A stretch of DNA of 64,000 nucleotides from Pseudomonas viridiflava (GTDB taxonomy: Bacteria; Pseudomonadota; Gammaproteobacteria; Pseudomonadales; Pseudomonadaceae): assembly GCF_003702045.1 (NCBI RefSeq), contig NZ_RBTP01000040.1, forward strand, positions 50,840 through 114,839, written 5' to 3'. Numbering within the stretch: the first letter of the stretch is position 1; each line of letters begins with the position of its first letter. Both the position numbers and the translations under genes were made by a program. Positions 55,120-63,443 of this stretch are shown here, one piece after another. The notes beneath the pieces are model-generated. The model saw nothing but the letters and a program-made list of their open reading frames with translations. It ran no database searches and was not told where the DNA came from.

Positions 55120-55545
55120 TCAACCGCGTGCCAGCTTCACCGTCATCGCATCCGGCTCACCGTCAAAAAACGTATCCAGCACTTCTTGAAACACCGGCCT
55201 GTCAGGCGCTGCGAGTCTGAACAGGGTCATGCTCGATTGCAGCTTCATGTCGTCCGGCGAACTGAATATTTGTCGCGCCGTGCGTTCTACCTGAGGGGCA
55301 ATGAGATGGGCGCATTGTTCAAGGCGTGGACCCAGCAGCGGATGTTGCAGGTAGGCTCGGGCTTCATCGAGGTTGCTGATGGCATAGCGCTGGGCCATGT
55401 CGCTGCGACCCAGGCCACGGATCTGGGGAAACACGAACCACATCCAGTGGCTGCGTTTCTTCCCGGTTTCAAGCTCCACCAGCACCTGTGCGAATACCGG
55501 TTGCTGAGCATCGACAAAGCGTTGCAGGTTGTAAGCATCGTTCAT
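55120..55545 (-). CDS. DUF1810 protein
   Basis: This 141-residue soluble protein matches DUF1810: NLQRFVDAQQPVFAQVLVELETGKKRSHWMWFVFPQIRGLG at the N-terminus and MTLFRLAAPDRPVFQEVLDTFFDGEPDAMT at the C-terminus. The family is widespread and has no established function. It is alone, with a REP hybrid upstream of its end and a divergent ABC transporter gene. Confidence 0.9.
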   Translation of the reverse strand: MNDAYNLQRFVDAQQPVFAQVLVELETGKKRSHWMWFVFPQIRGLGRSDMAQRYAISNLDEARAYLQHPLLGPRLEQCAHLIAPQVERTARQIFSSPDDMKLQSSMTLFRLAAPDRPVFQEVLDTFFDGEPDAMTVKLARG

Positions 55546-55638
55546 GATGAGCCTCCTGTTTTTTAGCGAGCCTGCGTCTACGGCCGTATGATGGCCGACC
55601 TTTCCAGGGTTGGTTCGGTATCGAGAGTTCTAGTGTCT

Positions 55639-57450
55639 ATGCCCGTTTTCAAGCGTTTTTCATCGTTCATGCAGCAGGCCTTCCGTGCGATGCAGCTGGT
55701 CTGGACCACCTCCAGATGGCTGTCGCTGGGGTTGATCCTTGCCACGTTGGTGGCCGGCCTGTTGCCCGCCCTGGCAGCCTGGCTGGGTCAGCGCATTGTG
55801 GATGCCGTTGTCGCCGCCATGCAATTGCATGCCAGCACCGGTGAAGCGCCGCTCTGGCCCGTGTTGCGCTACGTCTTGTTCGAAGCGGGCGTGTTGGCCT
55901 TGCTGGCCGCTGCACAGCGGGGCCTGTCGGTGCAACAGGCGTTGCTGCGTGTGTTGCTGGGGCAGAAGGTCAACACCCTGATTCTGGAAAAAGCGCAGAC
56001 CTTGTCTCTGATGCAATTCGAAGACTCGGAGTTCTACGACAAGCTGGTTCGTGTGCGACGAGAGGCGTCGACACGGCCGCTGGCATTGGTCACCAAGTCG
56101 CTGGGCCTGTTGCAAAACCTTATCTCGCTGATCAGCTTTGGCGTGCTGCTGGTGCATTTCTCGCCTTGGGCGCTGGTGATTCTGGTGCTGGGTGCGTTGC
56201 CGGTGTTTTTCGCTGAAGCGCACTTTTCCGGTGACGCATTCCGGCTATTTACCCGCCGAGCTCCGGAAACCCGGCGGCAGAATTACATCGAGACGCTGCT
56301 TTCCCACGAAGGCTATATCAAGGAGGTCAAACTGTTCGGCTTCGCGCCGCTGCTGCTCAAACGCTATCGCGAAACGTTCGAACGCCTCTACGCCGAAGAC
56401 CGTCGGCTGACCGTACGCCGCGACGGCTGGGGCTTTTTGCTCGGGCTGTTGGGCACTGCCGCGTTCTATCTGGCTTACGCCTGGGTGGTGGTCGATGCGG
56501 TGCATGGCCGTATCACGCTTGGCCAGATGACCATGTACCTGGTGCTGTTCAAACAGGGCCAGGCGGCCGTCAGCAGTAGCCTGAGCGCGATCAGCGGTCT
56601 TTATGAAGACGGTTTGTATCTGGCCGATCTGTACGTTTACCTTGCCCAGCCCGTGGTGGTGCCCGCCGGTAACCTGAGCCAGGGCGCGTTGCCGGGCGAC
56701 GGCCTGCGTTTCGAGGACGTGACCTTCACCTATCCCGGCACCAGCCGGCCGGCACTGGAACATATCGACCTGCATCTGGCACCGGGTCGCAGCGTAGCGC
56801 TGGTGGGTGAGAACGGTTCCGGCAAGACCACGCTGATCAAGCTGCTGACCCGCCTTTACAAGCCTGACCAAGGACGCATTCTGCTCGACGGCAGTGATCT
56901 TCAGGAATGGAACGAAGAGGCGTTGCGCACCCGCATAGGGGTGATTTTTCAGGACTTCATCCGTTACCAGTTTCTGGTCGGTGAAAACCTCGGCGTGGGA
57001 GACACCGACGCCTTCCATGACGAAGCGCGCTGGCGCGAAGCTGCTGCACAGGGCATGGCTGCGCCGTTCATCGAACAGCTCGACAAGGGGTATGAAACGC
57101 AGTTGGGACGCTGGTTTGCGGGGGGGCAGGAACTGTCCGGCGGCCAATGGCAGAAGATCGCGCTGTCCCGTGCCTACATGCGCCGCGACGCCGACATTCT
57201 GATTCTCGACGAACCCACCGCTGCGCTGGATGCCGGTGCGGAAGCGGCGGTGTTCGATCATTTTCGCGAGTACGCCAAAGGTCGCATGACGCTGCTGATT
57301 TCCCATCGATTTTCCAGTGTGCGCAATGCCGAACACATCGTTGTGCTGGAGCACGGCAGGGTTCTGGAACGTGGCAGTCATGACAGCCTGATCGAGGCGA
57401 AAGGGCGCTACGCCGGGCTTTTCGACCTGCAGGCCCAAGGCTACCGCTAG
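55639..57450 (+). CDS. ABC transporter with fused membrane and ATPase domains
   Basis: This 603-residue exporter-type half transporter has six membrane spans (about 20-330) and a C-terminal ATPase with Walker A GENGSGKTT (390-398), the signature LSGGQWQK and Walker B ILILDEPTAALD. It should homodimerise and export lipids, peptides or drugs; the substrate is unknown. The ATG at 55639 is used because the N-terminus MPVFKRFSSF fits; 55588 is an alternative start with a poorer leader. Confidence 0.88.
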   Translation: MPVFKRFSSFMQQAFRAMQLVWTTSRWLSLGLILATLVAGLLPALAAWLGQRIVDAVVAAMQLHASTGEAPLWPVLRYVLFEAGVLALLAAAQRGLSVQQALLRVLLGQKVNTLILEKAQTLSLMQFEDSEFYDKLVRVRREASTRPLALVTKSLGLLQNLISLISFGVLLVHFSPWALVILVLGALPVFFAEAHFSGDAFRLFTRRAPETRRQNYIETLLSHEGYIKEVKLFGFAPLLLKRYRETFERLYAEDRRLTVRRDGWGFLLGLLGTAAFYLAYAWVVVDAVHGRITLGQMTMYLVLFKQGQAAVSSSLSAISGLYEDGLYLADLYVYLAQPVVVPAGNLSQGALPGDGLRFEDVTFTYPGTSRPALEHIDLHLAPGRSVALVGENGSGKTTLIKLLTRLYKPDQGRILLDGSDLQEWNEEALRTRIGVIFQDFIRYQFLVGENLGVGDTDAFHDEARWREAAAQGMAAPFIEQLDKGYETQLGRWFAGGQELSGGQWQKIALSRAYMRRDADILILDEPTAALDAGAEAAVFDHFREYAKGRMTLLISHRFSSVRNAEHIVVLEHGRVLERGSHDSLIEAKGRYAGLFDLQAQGYR

Positions 57451-57570
57451 ATGGAGGCAGTCATGAAAAGCGACAAAAGTTCTTGCAGTGCGTCATCGAC
57501 AGGCGTTTTATAGGGCTCGTTTTTTACGGCACCCATGTGTGCTTTTCTTCTGAACCGGATGGAGTCATCA

Positions 57571-58608
57571 ATGCAATTTCGTTCATTGGGCAAGACTGAC
57601 CTGTCGGTCAGCGCCATCACCTTGGGCACCATGACCTGGGGCGAGCAGAACACGCAGGAAGAAGCGTTCGAGCAGATTCGGATGGCCAAAGAGGCCGGCG
57701 TCAACTTCCTCGACACCGCCGAGATGTACCCGGTGCCGCCACGTGGCGAAACCTACACCAAGACCGAAAGCATCATCGGCGAGTACTTCAAGAAGTACGG
57801 CGACCGCAGCGATTGGGTACTGGCCAGCAAAGTGGCCGGTCCCGGCCGCATGGAACACATCCGCGATGGCAACCCGCGTCTGGATCGTCACAACATCACC
57901 GCCGCGCTGGAGGCCAGTCTCAAGCGCCTGAACACCGATTACCTGGACCTGTATCAACTGCACTGGCCGGACCGCAAGACCAACTTCTTCGGCGCACTGG
58001 GTTACACCCATGACCCGGACGATGTGTCGGTCGAGATCGAAGAAACCCTGTCGGTGCTGGGCGACCTGGTCAAAGCGGGCAAGATCCGTCACTTCGGCCT
58101 GTCCAACGAGACGCCGTGGGGCACCCAGCGTTTCCTGCACTTGGCCGAAAAGCTCGACCTGCCACGCGCTGTGTCGATCCAGAACCCCTACAACCTGCTG
58201 AACCGCACGTTCGAAGTGGGTCTGGCGGAAATTGCCATTCGTGAACAGATCGGTCTGCTGGCGTATTCGCCGTTGGCGTTCGGCGTACTGGCGGGCAAAT
58301 ACCTGGACGGCGCACGTCCGGCCGATGGCCGCCTGACCCTGTTCGAGCGCTTCCAGCGTTACAACAATCCGCAGGCGGTCAGCGCAACGGCTCAGTACGT
58401 GGCTCTGGCCCGCGAGCACGGCCTTGACCCTTCTCAGATGGCGCTGGCCTACGTCACCAGTCGGCCGTTCGTGACCAGCAACATCATCGGCGCCACCAAG
58501 CTGGATCAACTGGCTGTCAATCTGGCGAGCATCGATGTCACGCTGTCGGACGATGTAATTGCCGGTATCGAAGCCATACACATTTCGCAACCCAACCCGG
58601 CCCCGTAA
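57571..58608 (+). CDS. tas: Aldo/keto reductase, Tas-like
   Basis: This 345-residue NADPH-dependent aldo/keto reductase has the family tetrad Asp48, Tyr53, Lys87 and His131 (LDTAEMYP, ASKVAG, LYQLHW). The length and the start MQFRSLGKTDLSVSAITLGTMTWGEQN closely fit E. coli Tas. The ATG follows GGAG by 8 nt. The physiological substrate is not known, and the name is by similarity only. It stands 80 bp before the SDR gene on the same strand. Confidence 0.9.
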   Translation: MQFRSLGKTDLSVSAITLGTMTWGEQNTQEEAFEQIRMAKEAGVNFLDTAEMYPVPPRGETYTKTESIIGEYFKKYGDRSDWVLASKVAGPGRMEHIRDGNPRLDRHNITAALEASLKRLNTDYLDLYQLHWPDRKTNFFGALGYTHDPDDVSVEIEETLSVLGDLVKAGKIRHFGLSNETPWGTQRFLHLAEKLDLPRAVSIQNPYNLLNRTFEVGLAEIAIREQIGLLAYSPLAFGVLAGKYLDGARPADGRLTLFERFQRYNNPQAVSATAQYVALAREHGLDPSQMALAYVTSRPFVTSNIIGATKLDQLAVNLASIDVTLSDDVIAGIEAIHISQPNPAP

Positions 58609-58688
58609 GCGGAACGCTACTGAACTAACTTTCAGCCTCGCCAGTCAGCATCTAACGCATGCCCTAGCAGACTCCGAGGCTGAATTCG

Positions 58689-59489
58689 ATGCATATCTCT
58701 CTCAAGCAACAAGTCGCACTCGTCACCGGCGCCAGTTCCGGCCTGGGCGCTGCGGCCGCGCGCGCGCTGGCAGACGCCGGGGCGGCTGTGGTCATCAACT
58801 ACCATTCCAAGGCTGAACCTGCTGAACAGCTGGCCGAAGAGATTCGCGCCGCTGGCGGTCAGGCCATCGCCGTCGGTGCCGATGTTTCAAAGGAGGATGA
58901 GGTCGAGCGGCTCTTTGCCCAGACCATCGAGCAGTTTGGGGCACTGGACATTCTGTTTGCCAACTCGGGTCTGCAAAAGGACGCCGCGTTCGTCGACATG
59001 AGCCTTGAGGACTGGAACACCGTCATCAACGTCAACCTCACCGGCCAGTTTCTCTGTGCCCGCGCAGCCGTGCGTCAGTTCATCAGCCAGGGCATGCGCA
59101 AAGACGTGTCACGGGCAATGGGCAAGATCATTCACATGAGTTCGGTGCATCAGCTCATCCCCTGGGCCGGTCACGTCAACTACGCGGCCTCCAAAGGCGG
59201 TGTCGACCTGTTGATGCGCAGCATTGCTCAGGAAGTGGGTGAACAGAAGATTCGCGTCAACAGCATTGCCCCGGGCGCTATCCGCACGCCGATCAACGCC
59301 GATGCCCGACAGGGCGATGCCGAAAAGAAAATGCTGGAATTGATCCCCTACGGCCGCATCGGTGAGCCTGAAGACGTGGCCAACGCAGTGGTCTGGCTGG
59401 CGTCCGATGCGTCGGATTATGTGCACGGCACGACGCTGTTCATTGACGGTGGCATGACCCTCTACCCGGAGTTCCGTGGCAATGGCTGA
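58689..59489 (+). CDS. Short-chain dehydrogenase, glucose 1-dehydrogenase-like
   Basis: This 266-residue SDR has the cofactor motif TGASSGLG (13-20), NSG (92-94), the catalytic Ser151/152 and Tyr165-x-x-x-Lys169 (NYAASKGG). The overall pattern resembles glucose 1-dehydrogenase or 3-oxoacyl-ACP reductase types. It overlaps the GH15 gene by 8 bp, which supports oxidation of a sugar released by that enzyme, but this is inference. Confidence 0.88.
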   Translation: MHISLKQQVALVTGASSGLGAAAARALADAGAAVVINYHSKAEPAEQLAEEIRAAGGQAIAVGADVSKEDEVERLFAQTIEQFGALDILFANSGLQKDAAFVDMSLEDWNTVINVNLTGQFLCARAAVRQFISQGMRKDVSRAMGKIIHMSSVHQLIPWAGHVNYAASKGGVDLLMRSIAQEVGEQKIRVNSIAPGAIRTPINADARQGDAEKKMLELIPYGRIGEPEDVANAVVWLASDASDYVHGTTLFIDGGMTLYPEFRGNG

Positions 59490-61308
59490 CTTCCCCGAAG
59501 AACCGCAAAACGCTATCGAGAACCACGGCATCATTGGCGACATGCGCAGTGCCGCATTGATCGCCGACACCGGCAGCATCGATTTCTGCTGCTGGCCTGA
59601 CTTTGACAGTCCGTCGATTTTCACCGCACTGCTGGACACTAACGATGCGGGGATTTTCCAGCTGGCGCCGGATCTGCCGGATGCGCGACGCTTGCAAATC
59701 TACCTTCCAGACACCAACGTCCTACAGACCCGCTGGATTTCGGAGGAGGCCGTGGTCGAGGTCACCGACCTGATGCCCATTGGCGAAGACGAGAATGACC
59801 TGCCGCGCATCGTGCGTCGGGTCCAGGTGCGCTTCGGTCAAGCCACGATCCGCATGCGCTGCAAGGTGCGCATGGATTACAGCCGCGCCGAAACCACCGC
59901 GCATCAGGAAGGCAACGACGTGTGCTTTCAGGCCGAAGGCCAGCCCGGGATGCGCTTGTCGGCGGCCACGCCGCTGCACGTCGAGCAGGACGCGGCGGTG
60001 GCCGAGTTCCGCATGGAGAAGGGCCAGACCCTCGAATTCATTCTCGGCGGTTTCGATGACCCCCATGTAGCGGCGGGCAAATGCTCACGTTACTTCGATG
60101 ACACGCTCACGTTCTGGCGACGCTGGGCCGGGCAGTCGCAGTACAAGGGCCGTTGGCGCGAGATGGTCATGCGTTCGGCGCTGGCGCTCAAGCTGCTGAC
60201 CTCGCGCAAGCATGGCGGCATCGTCGCCGCAGCGACCTTCGGCCTGCCGGAAACACCCGGCGGTGAGCGCAACTGGGACTACCGCTACACCTGGATTCGA
60301 GATGCCTCTTTTACCGTGTATGCCTTCATGCGGCTGGGCTACACCGAGGAAGCCAACGCCTTCATGGGCTGGATGCGCGGTCGTCTGGATGACAGCTGCG
60401 AGAACACGCAAAAGATGGGCATCCTCTACGCCCTCGACGGCAACGAAAAGCTGCCCGAGGAGCACCTCGACCACCTGACCGGTTACGGCGGTGCGCTGCC
60501 GGTGCGGATCGGTAACGGAGCCTACGAGCAGACACAACTGGATATCTATGGCGAACTGATGGATGCCGTGTACCTGGCCAACAAGTACGGCGACGCCATC
60601 TCCCATGACGGCTGGAAGCATGTCGTGCGTCAGGTGGATTACGTCTGTGAGCATTGGAGCGATCGGGATGTGGGCATTTGGGAAATGCGCGGTGGCGATC
60701 AGCATTTCCTGCATTCGCGGTTGATGTGCTGGGTAGCGCTGGATCGAGCGTTGCGCCTGGCGTTCAAGCGCTCACTGTCTGGCCCCTTCGAGCGCTGGAC
60801 CAAAGTGCGCGAGCAGATTCACGACGACATCTGGGAAAACTTCTGGAACGAGGAGCTGGGGCATTTCGTGCAGCACAAGGGCAGTCGCAACCTGGACGCG
60901 TCAATGCTGTTGATGCCGCTGGTGCGTTTTGTCGGTGCGAGTGATCCCAAGTGGCTGGCCACGCTGGACGCCATTGAGCGCACGCTGGTGCGTGATGGCA
61001 TGGTGTTCCGCTATCGCAACGATGACCACCATGACGACGGACTGGCAGGCGAAGAGGGCGCATTCGTGGCGTGCTCGTTCTGGTACGTCGAATGCCTGGC
61101 CCGCGCAGGGCGGGTCGGTCAGGCGCATCTGGAGTTCGAACAGCTGCTGCGTTACGCCAATCCGCTCGGGTTGTATGCCGAGGAGTTCGATCCGCATGCC
61201 CGTCATCTCGGTAACACACCTCAGGCGCTCAGCCACCTGGCGCTGATCAGCGCGGCGAGCTTTCTGGACCGCAAGTTGGGCGGCGGGCAGGCGCTCTGGC
61301 AACCCTGA
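59482..61308 (+). CDS. GH15-family glucoamylase/trehalase-like enzyme
   Basis: This 608-residue glycoside hydrolase has an N-terminal beta-sandwich (about 10-220, with IENHGIIGDMRSAALIADTGSIDFCCWP) and a C-terminal alpha/alpha barrel (about 225-600). NWDYRYTWIRDASFTVYAFMRLGY near 270-293 is the substrate-binding tryptophan/arginine region of GH15. Bacterial GH15 members hydrolyse alpha-glucosides or trehalose. The ATG at 59482 is chosen for its GGAG; a GTG lies 6 bp upstream. It shares a transcript with the SDR. Confidence 0.88.
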   Translation: MADFPEEPQNAIENHGIIGDMRSAALIADTGSIDFCCWPDFDSPSIFTALLDTNDAGIFQLAPDLPDARRLQIYLPDTNVLQTRWISEEAVVEVTDLMPIGEDENDLPRIVRRVQVRFGQATIRMRCKVRMDYSRAETTAHQEGNDVCFQAEGQPGMRLSAATPLHVEQDAAVAEFRMEKGQTLEFILGGFDDPHVAAGKCSRYFDDTLTFWRRWAGQSQYKGRWREMVMRSALALKLLTSRKHGGIVAAATFGLPETPGGERNWDYRYTWIRDASFTVYAFMRLGYTEEANAFMGWMRGRLDDSCENTQKMGILYALDGNEKLPEEHLDHLTGYGGALPVRIGNGAYEQTQLDIYGELMDAVYLANKYGDAISHDGWKHVVRQVDYVCEHWSDRDVGIWEMRGGDQHFLHSRLMCWVALDRALRLAFKRSLSGPFERWTKVREQIHDDIWENFWNEELGHFVQHKGSRNLDASMLLMPLVRFVGASDPKWLATLDAIERTLVRDGMVFRYRNDDHHDDGLAGEEGAFVACSFWYVECLARAGRVGQAHLEFEQLLRYANPLGLYAEEFDPHARHLGNTPQALSHLALISAASFLDRKLGGGQALWQP

Positions 61309-61333
61309 GTCCTGCCGCACTATGGGCGTTGCG

Positions 61334-62764
61334 TTACTTGGTGTGTAACGCGAAGCCCACTGACAGGTCTTCCAGCGCGTAGTTGTCCGCGATCATTCCA
61401 CAGTAACTCAGGCGTGCCAGATAGACGCCCGGATTGCCCATATAGCCGCGGATGTCGATGTCATCGCTACACATCGCCCATTTTCGGCCGCGCAACACGC
61501 CCACCGCCTGCCCGGAGCGAATCGCTCCTATCGGCGTCCAGTCGGCGACGATCAACGCGCCTTCCGGCACGGACTGCTCGTAGGCTTTCACGAATTGCTC
61601 GGCAGACCGATCGGGCAGGTAGGGCACCATGAAGTAGTGAATGTCATCGCGAAACGGCAGTTTCTCTTTGTGGGTCGGCAGGTTGACGACACCGATGGCG
61701 TAAAGCGTCCAGGCCAGCATGATCACCAGTGGGGAGGTCAGCACCGAGACATTGAGCAATGCGGTTCCAGCCGGATGACGTGCCAGCAGTGTGGACAGTT
61801 GAATCATGCCGATGATGTTCAGCATCGCGATGCCCGGCAGGAAAAACGTGAAACGGTCGGTGACGTTGTAGGACATCGCGAAGACCAGATTCAGCACCGC
61901 GGCGCTCCACAGCAGCCGCAGTCGGCTGTCATTGGGGAACGTCAACAGTCCGGCGATCTGCGGGCCGATCAGCGACAGCATCAGCAACGCCACCGAATTT
62001 TTCTCGTGCCACAGGTCGTCGAACCGAAACAGACTGCCCTCCCAATGCGGGCCTGGGACCACGGTCGAAGCCCCGGTCAGATAGCGTATGGCGATCTCCA
62101 ACGGGCTCATTCCGGTGTTGATATCGTTGAAGACTGCCACGATGGCGGTGGCCAATCCAAGTACGAATCCGGGCACGGTCATCAAGATTCGCGCCTTGTG
62201 CTGGTGGAGCAGCTGGATATAAAGCGGCAGCAGCACAATGAAGGTCAGTTGGTGAATAGAGGCGCTCAGCCCGGTCAGTACGCCGATGACAAACAGCTTT
62301 TTAAACGGCGTCAGAGGTGGGCTGGCGCTGAAGTGCACGGCGTAGGCCAAGAGCACAAAGAGCATGTGCAGCAGATACACCTCGGCTTTCGTCGACACCC
62401 AGAACACCGCATGGGCCAGAAGGGTGGCGGTGGTCGCGAGCAGCGCCTGACGGGCAGTAGCACCGACGCGCGTCGCCAGATGGAAAATGATCCACGCCAA
62501 CGGCAGCAGAAGCAGGGAGTTCATCAGGCTGAGCAGTCGTGAGCCGAACACGGCGTAAAACACCGAGCTGAGAAAGTGATAGAACGGATGATCCAGCGGC
62601 CCGAGCGACTGGCTGAAATACTCGCCGGTGGTGGCGTCAGCCAGAAACACACCGTTGTCCATCCACTGGACCGGACCGCTGGAGGCGATGAAGCTTGCGA
62701 CGATGGCTGCGCATAACAGCAGCAGCGGGACGACGACCGAATGTTTGGCGTCGGATGAATGCAT
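61334..62764 (-). CDS. GT-C-like polytopic membrane protein
   Basis: This 476-residue inner-membrane protein has about nine to eleven spans and a soluble C-terminus. The N-terminal region has VQWMDNGVFLADATTGEYFSQSLGPLDHPFYHFLS, resembling the first periplasmic loop of DUF2723/GT-C glycosyltransferase-like proteins with acidic residues near the membrane. No exact family is assigned. It is convergent with the GH15 gene (25-bp gap). It may glycosylate envelope components. Confidence 0.72.
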   Translation of the reverse strand: MHSSDAKHSVVVPLLLLCAAIVASFIASSGPVQWMDNGVFLADATTGEYFSQSLGPLDHPFYHFLSSVFYAVFGSRLLSLMNSLLLLPLAWIIFHLATRVGATARQALLATTATLLAHAVFWVSTKAEVYLLHMLFVLLAYAVHFSASPPLTPFKKLFVIGVLTGLSASIHQLTFIVLLPLYIQLLHQHKARILMTVPGFVLGLATAIVAVFNDINTGMSPLEIAIRYLTGASTVVPGPHWEGSLFRFDDLWHEKNSVALLMLSLIGPQIAGLLTFPNDSRLRLLWSAAVLNLVFAMSYNVTDRFTFFLPGIAMLNIIGMIQLSTLLARHPAGTALLNVSVLTSPLVIMLAWTLYAIGVVNLPTHKEKLPFRDDIHYFMVPYLPDRSAEQFVKAYEQSVPEGALIVADWTPIGAIRSGQAVGVLRGRKWAMCSDDIDIRGYMGNPGVYLARLSYCGMIADNYALEDLSVGFALHTK

Positions 62765-62864
62765 TGAGCGGCCCCTCCTTGGAAATAAGCAGTGGATATT
62801 CCTGTGTTGCTGAAGCAGTGCCCCCTCTCATCCAAGAACCGGTCACCCACTGAAGGCAGCCGAT

Positions 62865-62991
62865 TGTGTAGGCGCGAACCGGGCGATGTTCCGCTTGCCC
62901 ACGAATACTGCATTCCAGTCGATGAATCTTCGTCGGATGTGCTGGCCATGTCGCGGACTAGCAAAACAATGTCCGGTCCGCTGCTACGGGA
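62865..62991. repeat. Degraded family-1 REPIN with interrupted right arm
   Basis: Several loop blocks match the element at 48650-48739 (CGATGAAT, CGTCGGATGT, GGCC). The right arm TCGCGGAC is separated from TCCGCTGCTACGGG by about 20 bp that is absent from intact copies. It lies in the 673-bp gap between the GT-C-like gene and norR. Confidence 0.5.
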
Positions 62992-63437
62992 AGACGTGGT
63001 GAAGTCTCCCGCTGAAAATCGCCTCTGCCACCAGCGGCGGGGTGTGTTTGCAGAACTCTTCCCTGAATTCCAGGCATGGACAGTGTCTCCTGTGCAAGTG
63101 AGTGCACTATGGAACGAAAATGGGCAATCGCCTCTTGAATAAAATTGAACACCCCGCGTTTTATTGTCGTGCAGCTGGCGTCAGAAAAGACCGGCCCACT
63201 ACCGTGCCCAATGACTGAAACTATTATTCCACCCAACTGACCTGTCGTTTTTACCGAGCCGTGGGGCAGGGAAGTTGTACCGCAGGGTAATAAGGCATTA
63301 AGGGATTGATACCGCAGGGATGGCGTGCGTACTTGATGGCGGCTTAAACCTACCGCGCAAAGGTATTGAAACGGGTGTCGCATGAGCGACGAGGCGGGTC
63401 ATAATGACCCCTTTCGTTTTGTCTTCCGGGAGTCATT
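62992..63437. other. Intergenic region upstream of norR
   Basis: No convincing gene was found; one minus-strand frame is open (62958-63383) but its composition is not protein-like. The right end contains the norR promoter region with a perfect 15-bp palindrome. The remainder shows no other recognisable element. Confidence 0.6.
63396..63410. promoter_or_regulatory. Candidate NorR binding site
   Basis: GGGTCATAATGACCC is a perfect palindrome that includes GGT-N7-ACC, the NorR recognition pattern. It lies 28-42 bp before the norR ATG. Confidence 0.6.
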
Positions 63438-63443
63438 ATGACC
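63432..63443. promoter_or_regulatory. Second candidate NorR binding site over the norR start
   Basis: GTCATTATGACC is an inverted copy of the upstream palindrome core and satisfies GT-N7-AC. It overlaps the norR start codon (63438-63440), so NorR binding would repress its own translation start region or promoter clearance. Confidence 0.5.

Noticed and set aside
62958..63383. 141-codon minus-strand frame in the norR upstream gap
   Set aside because: Covers repeat remnants and promoter DNA; no ribosome-binding site or recognisable motif.
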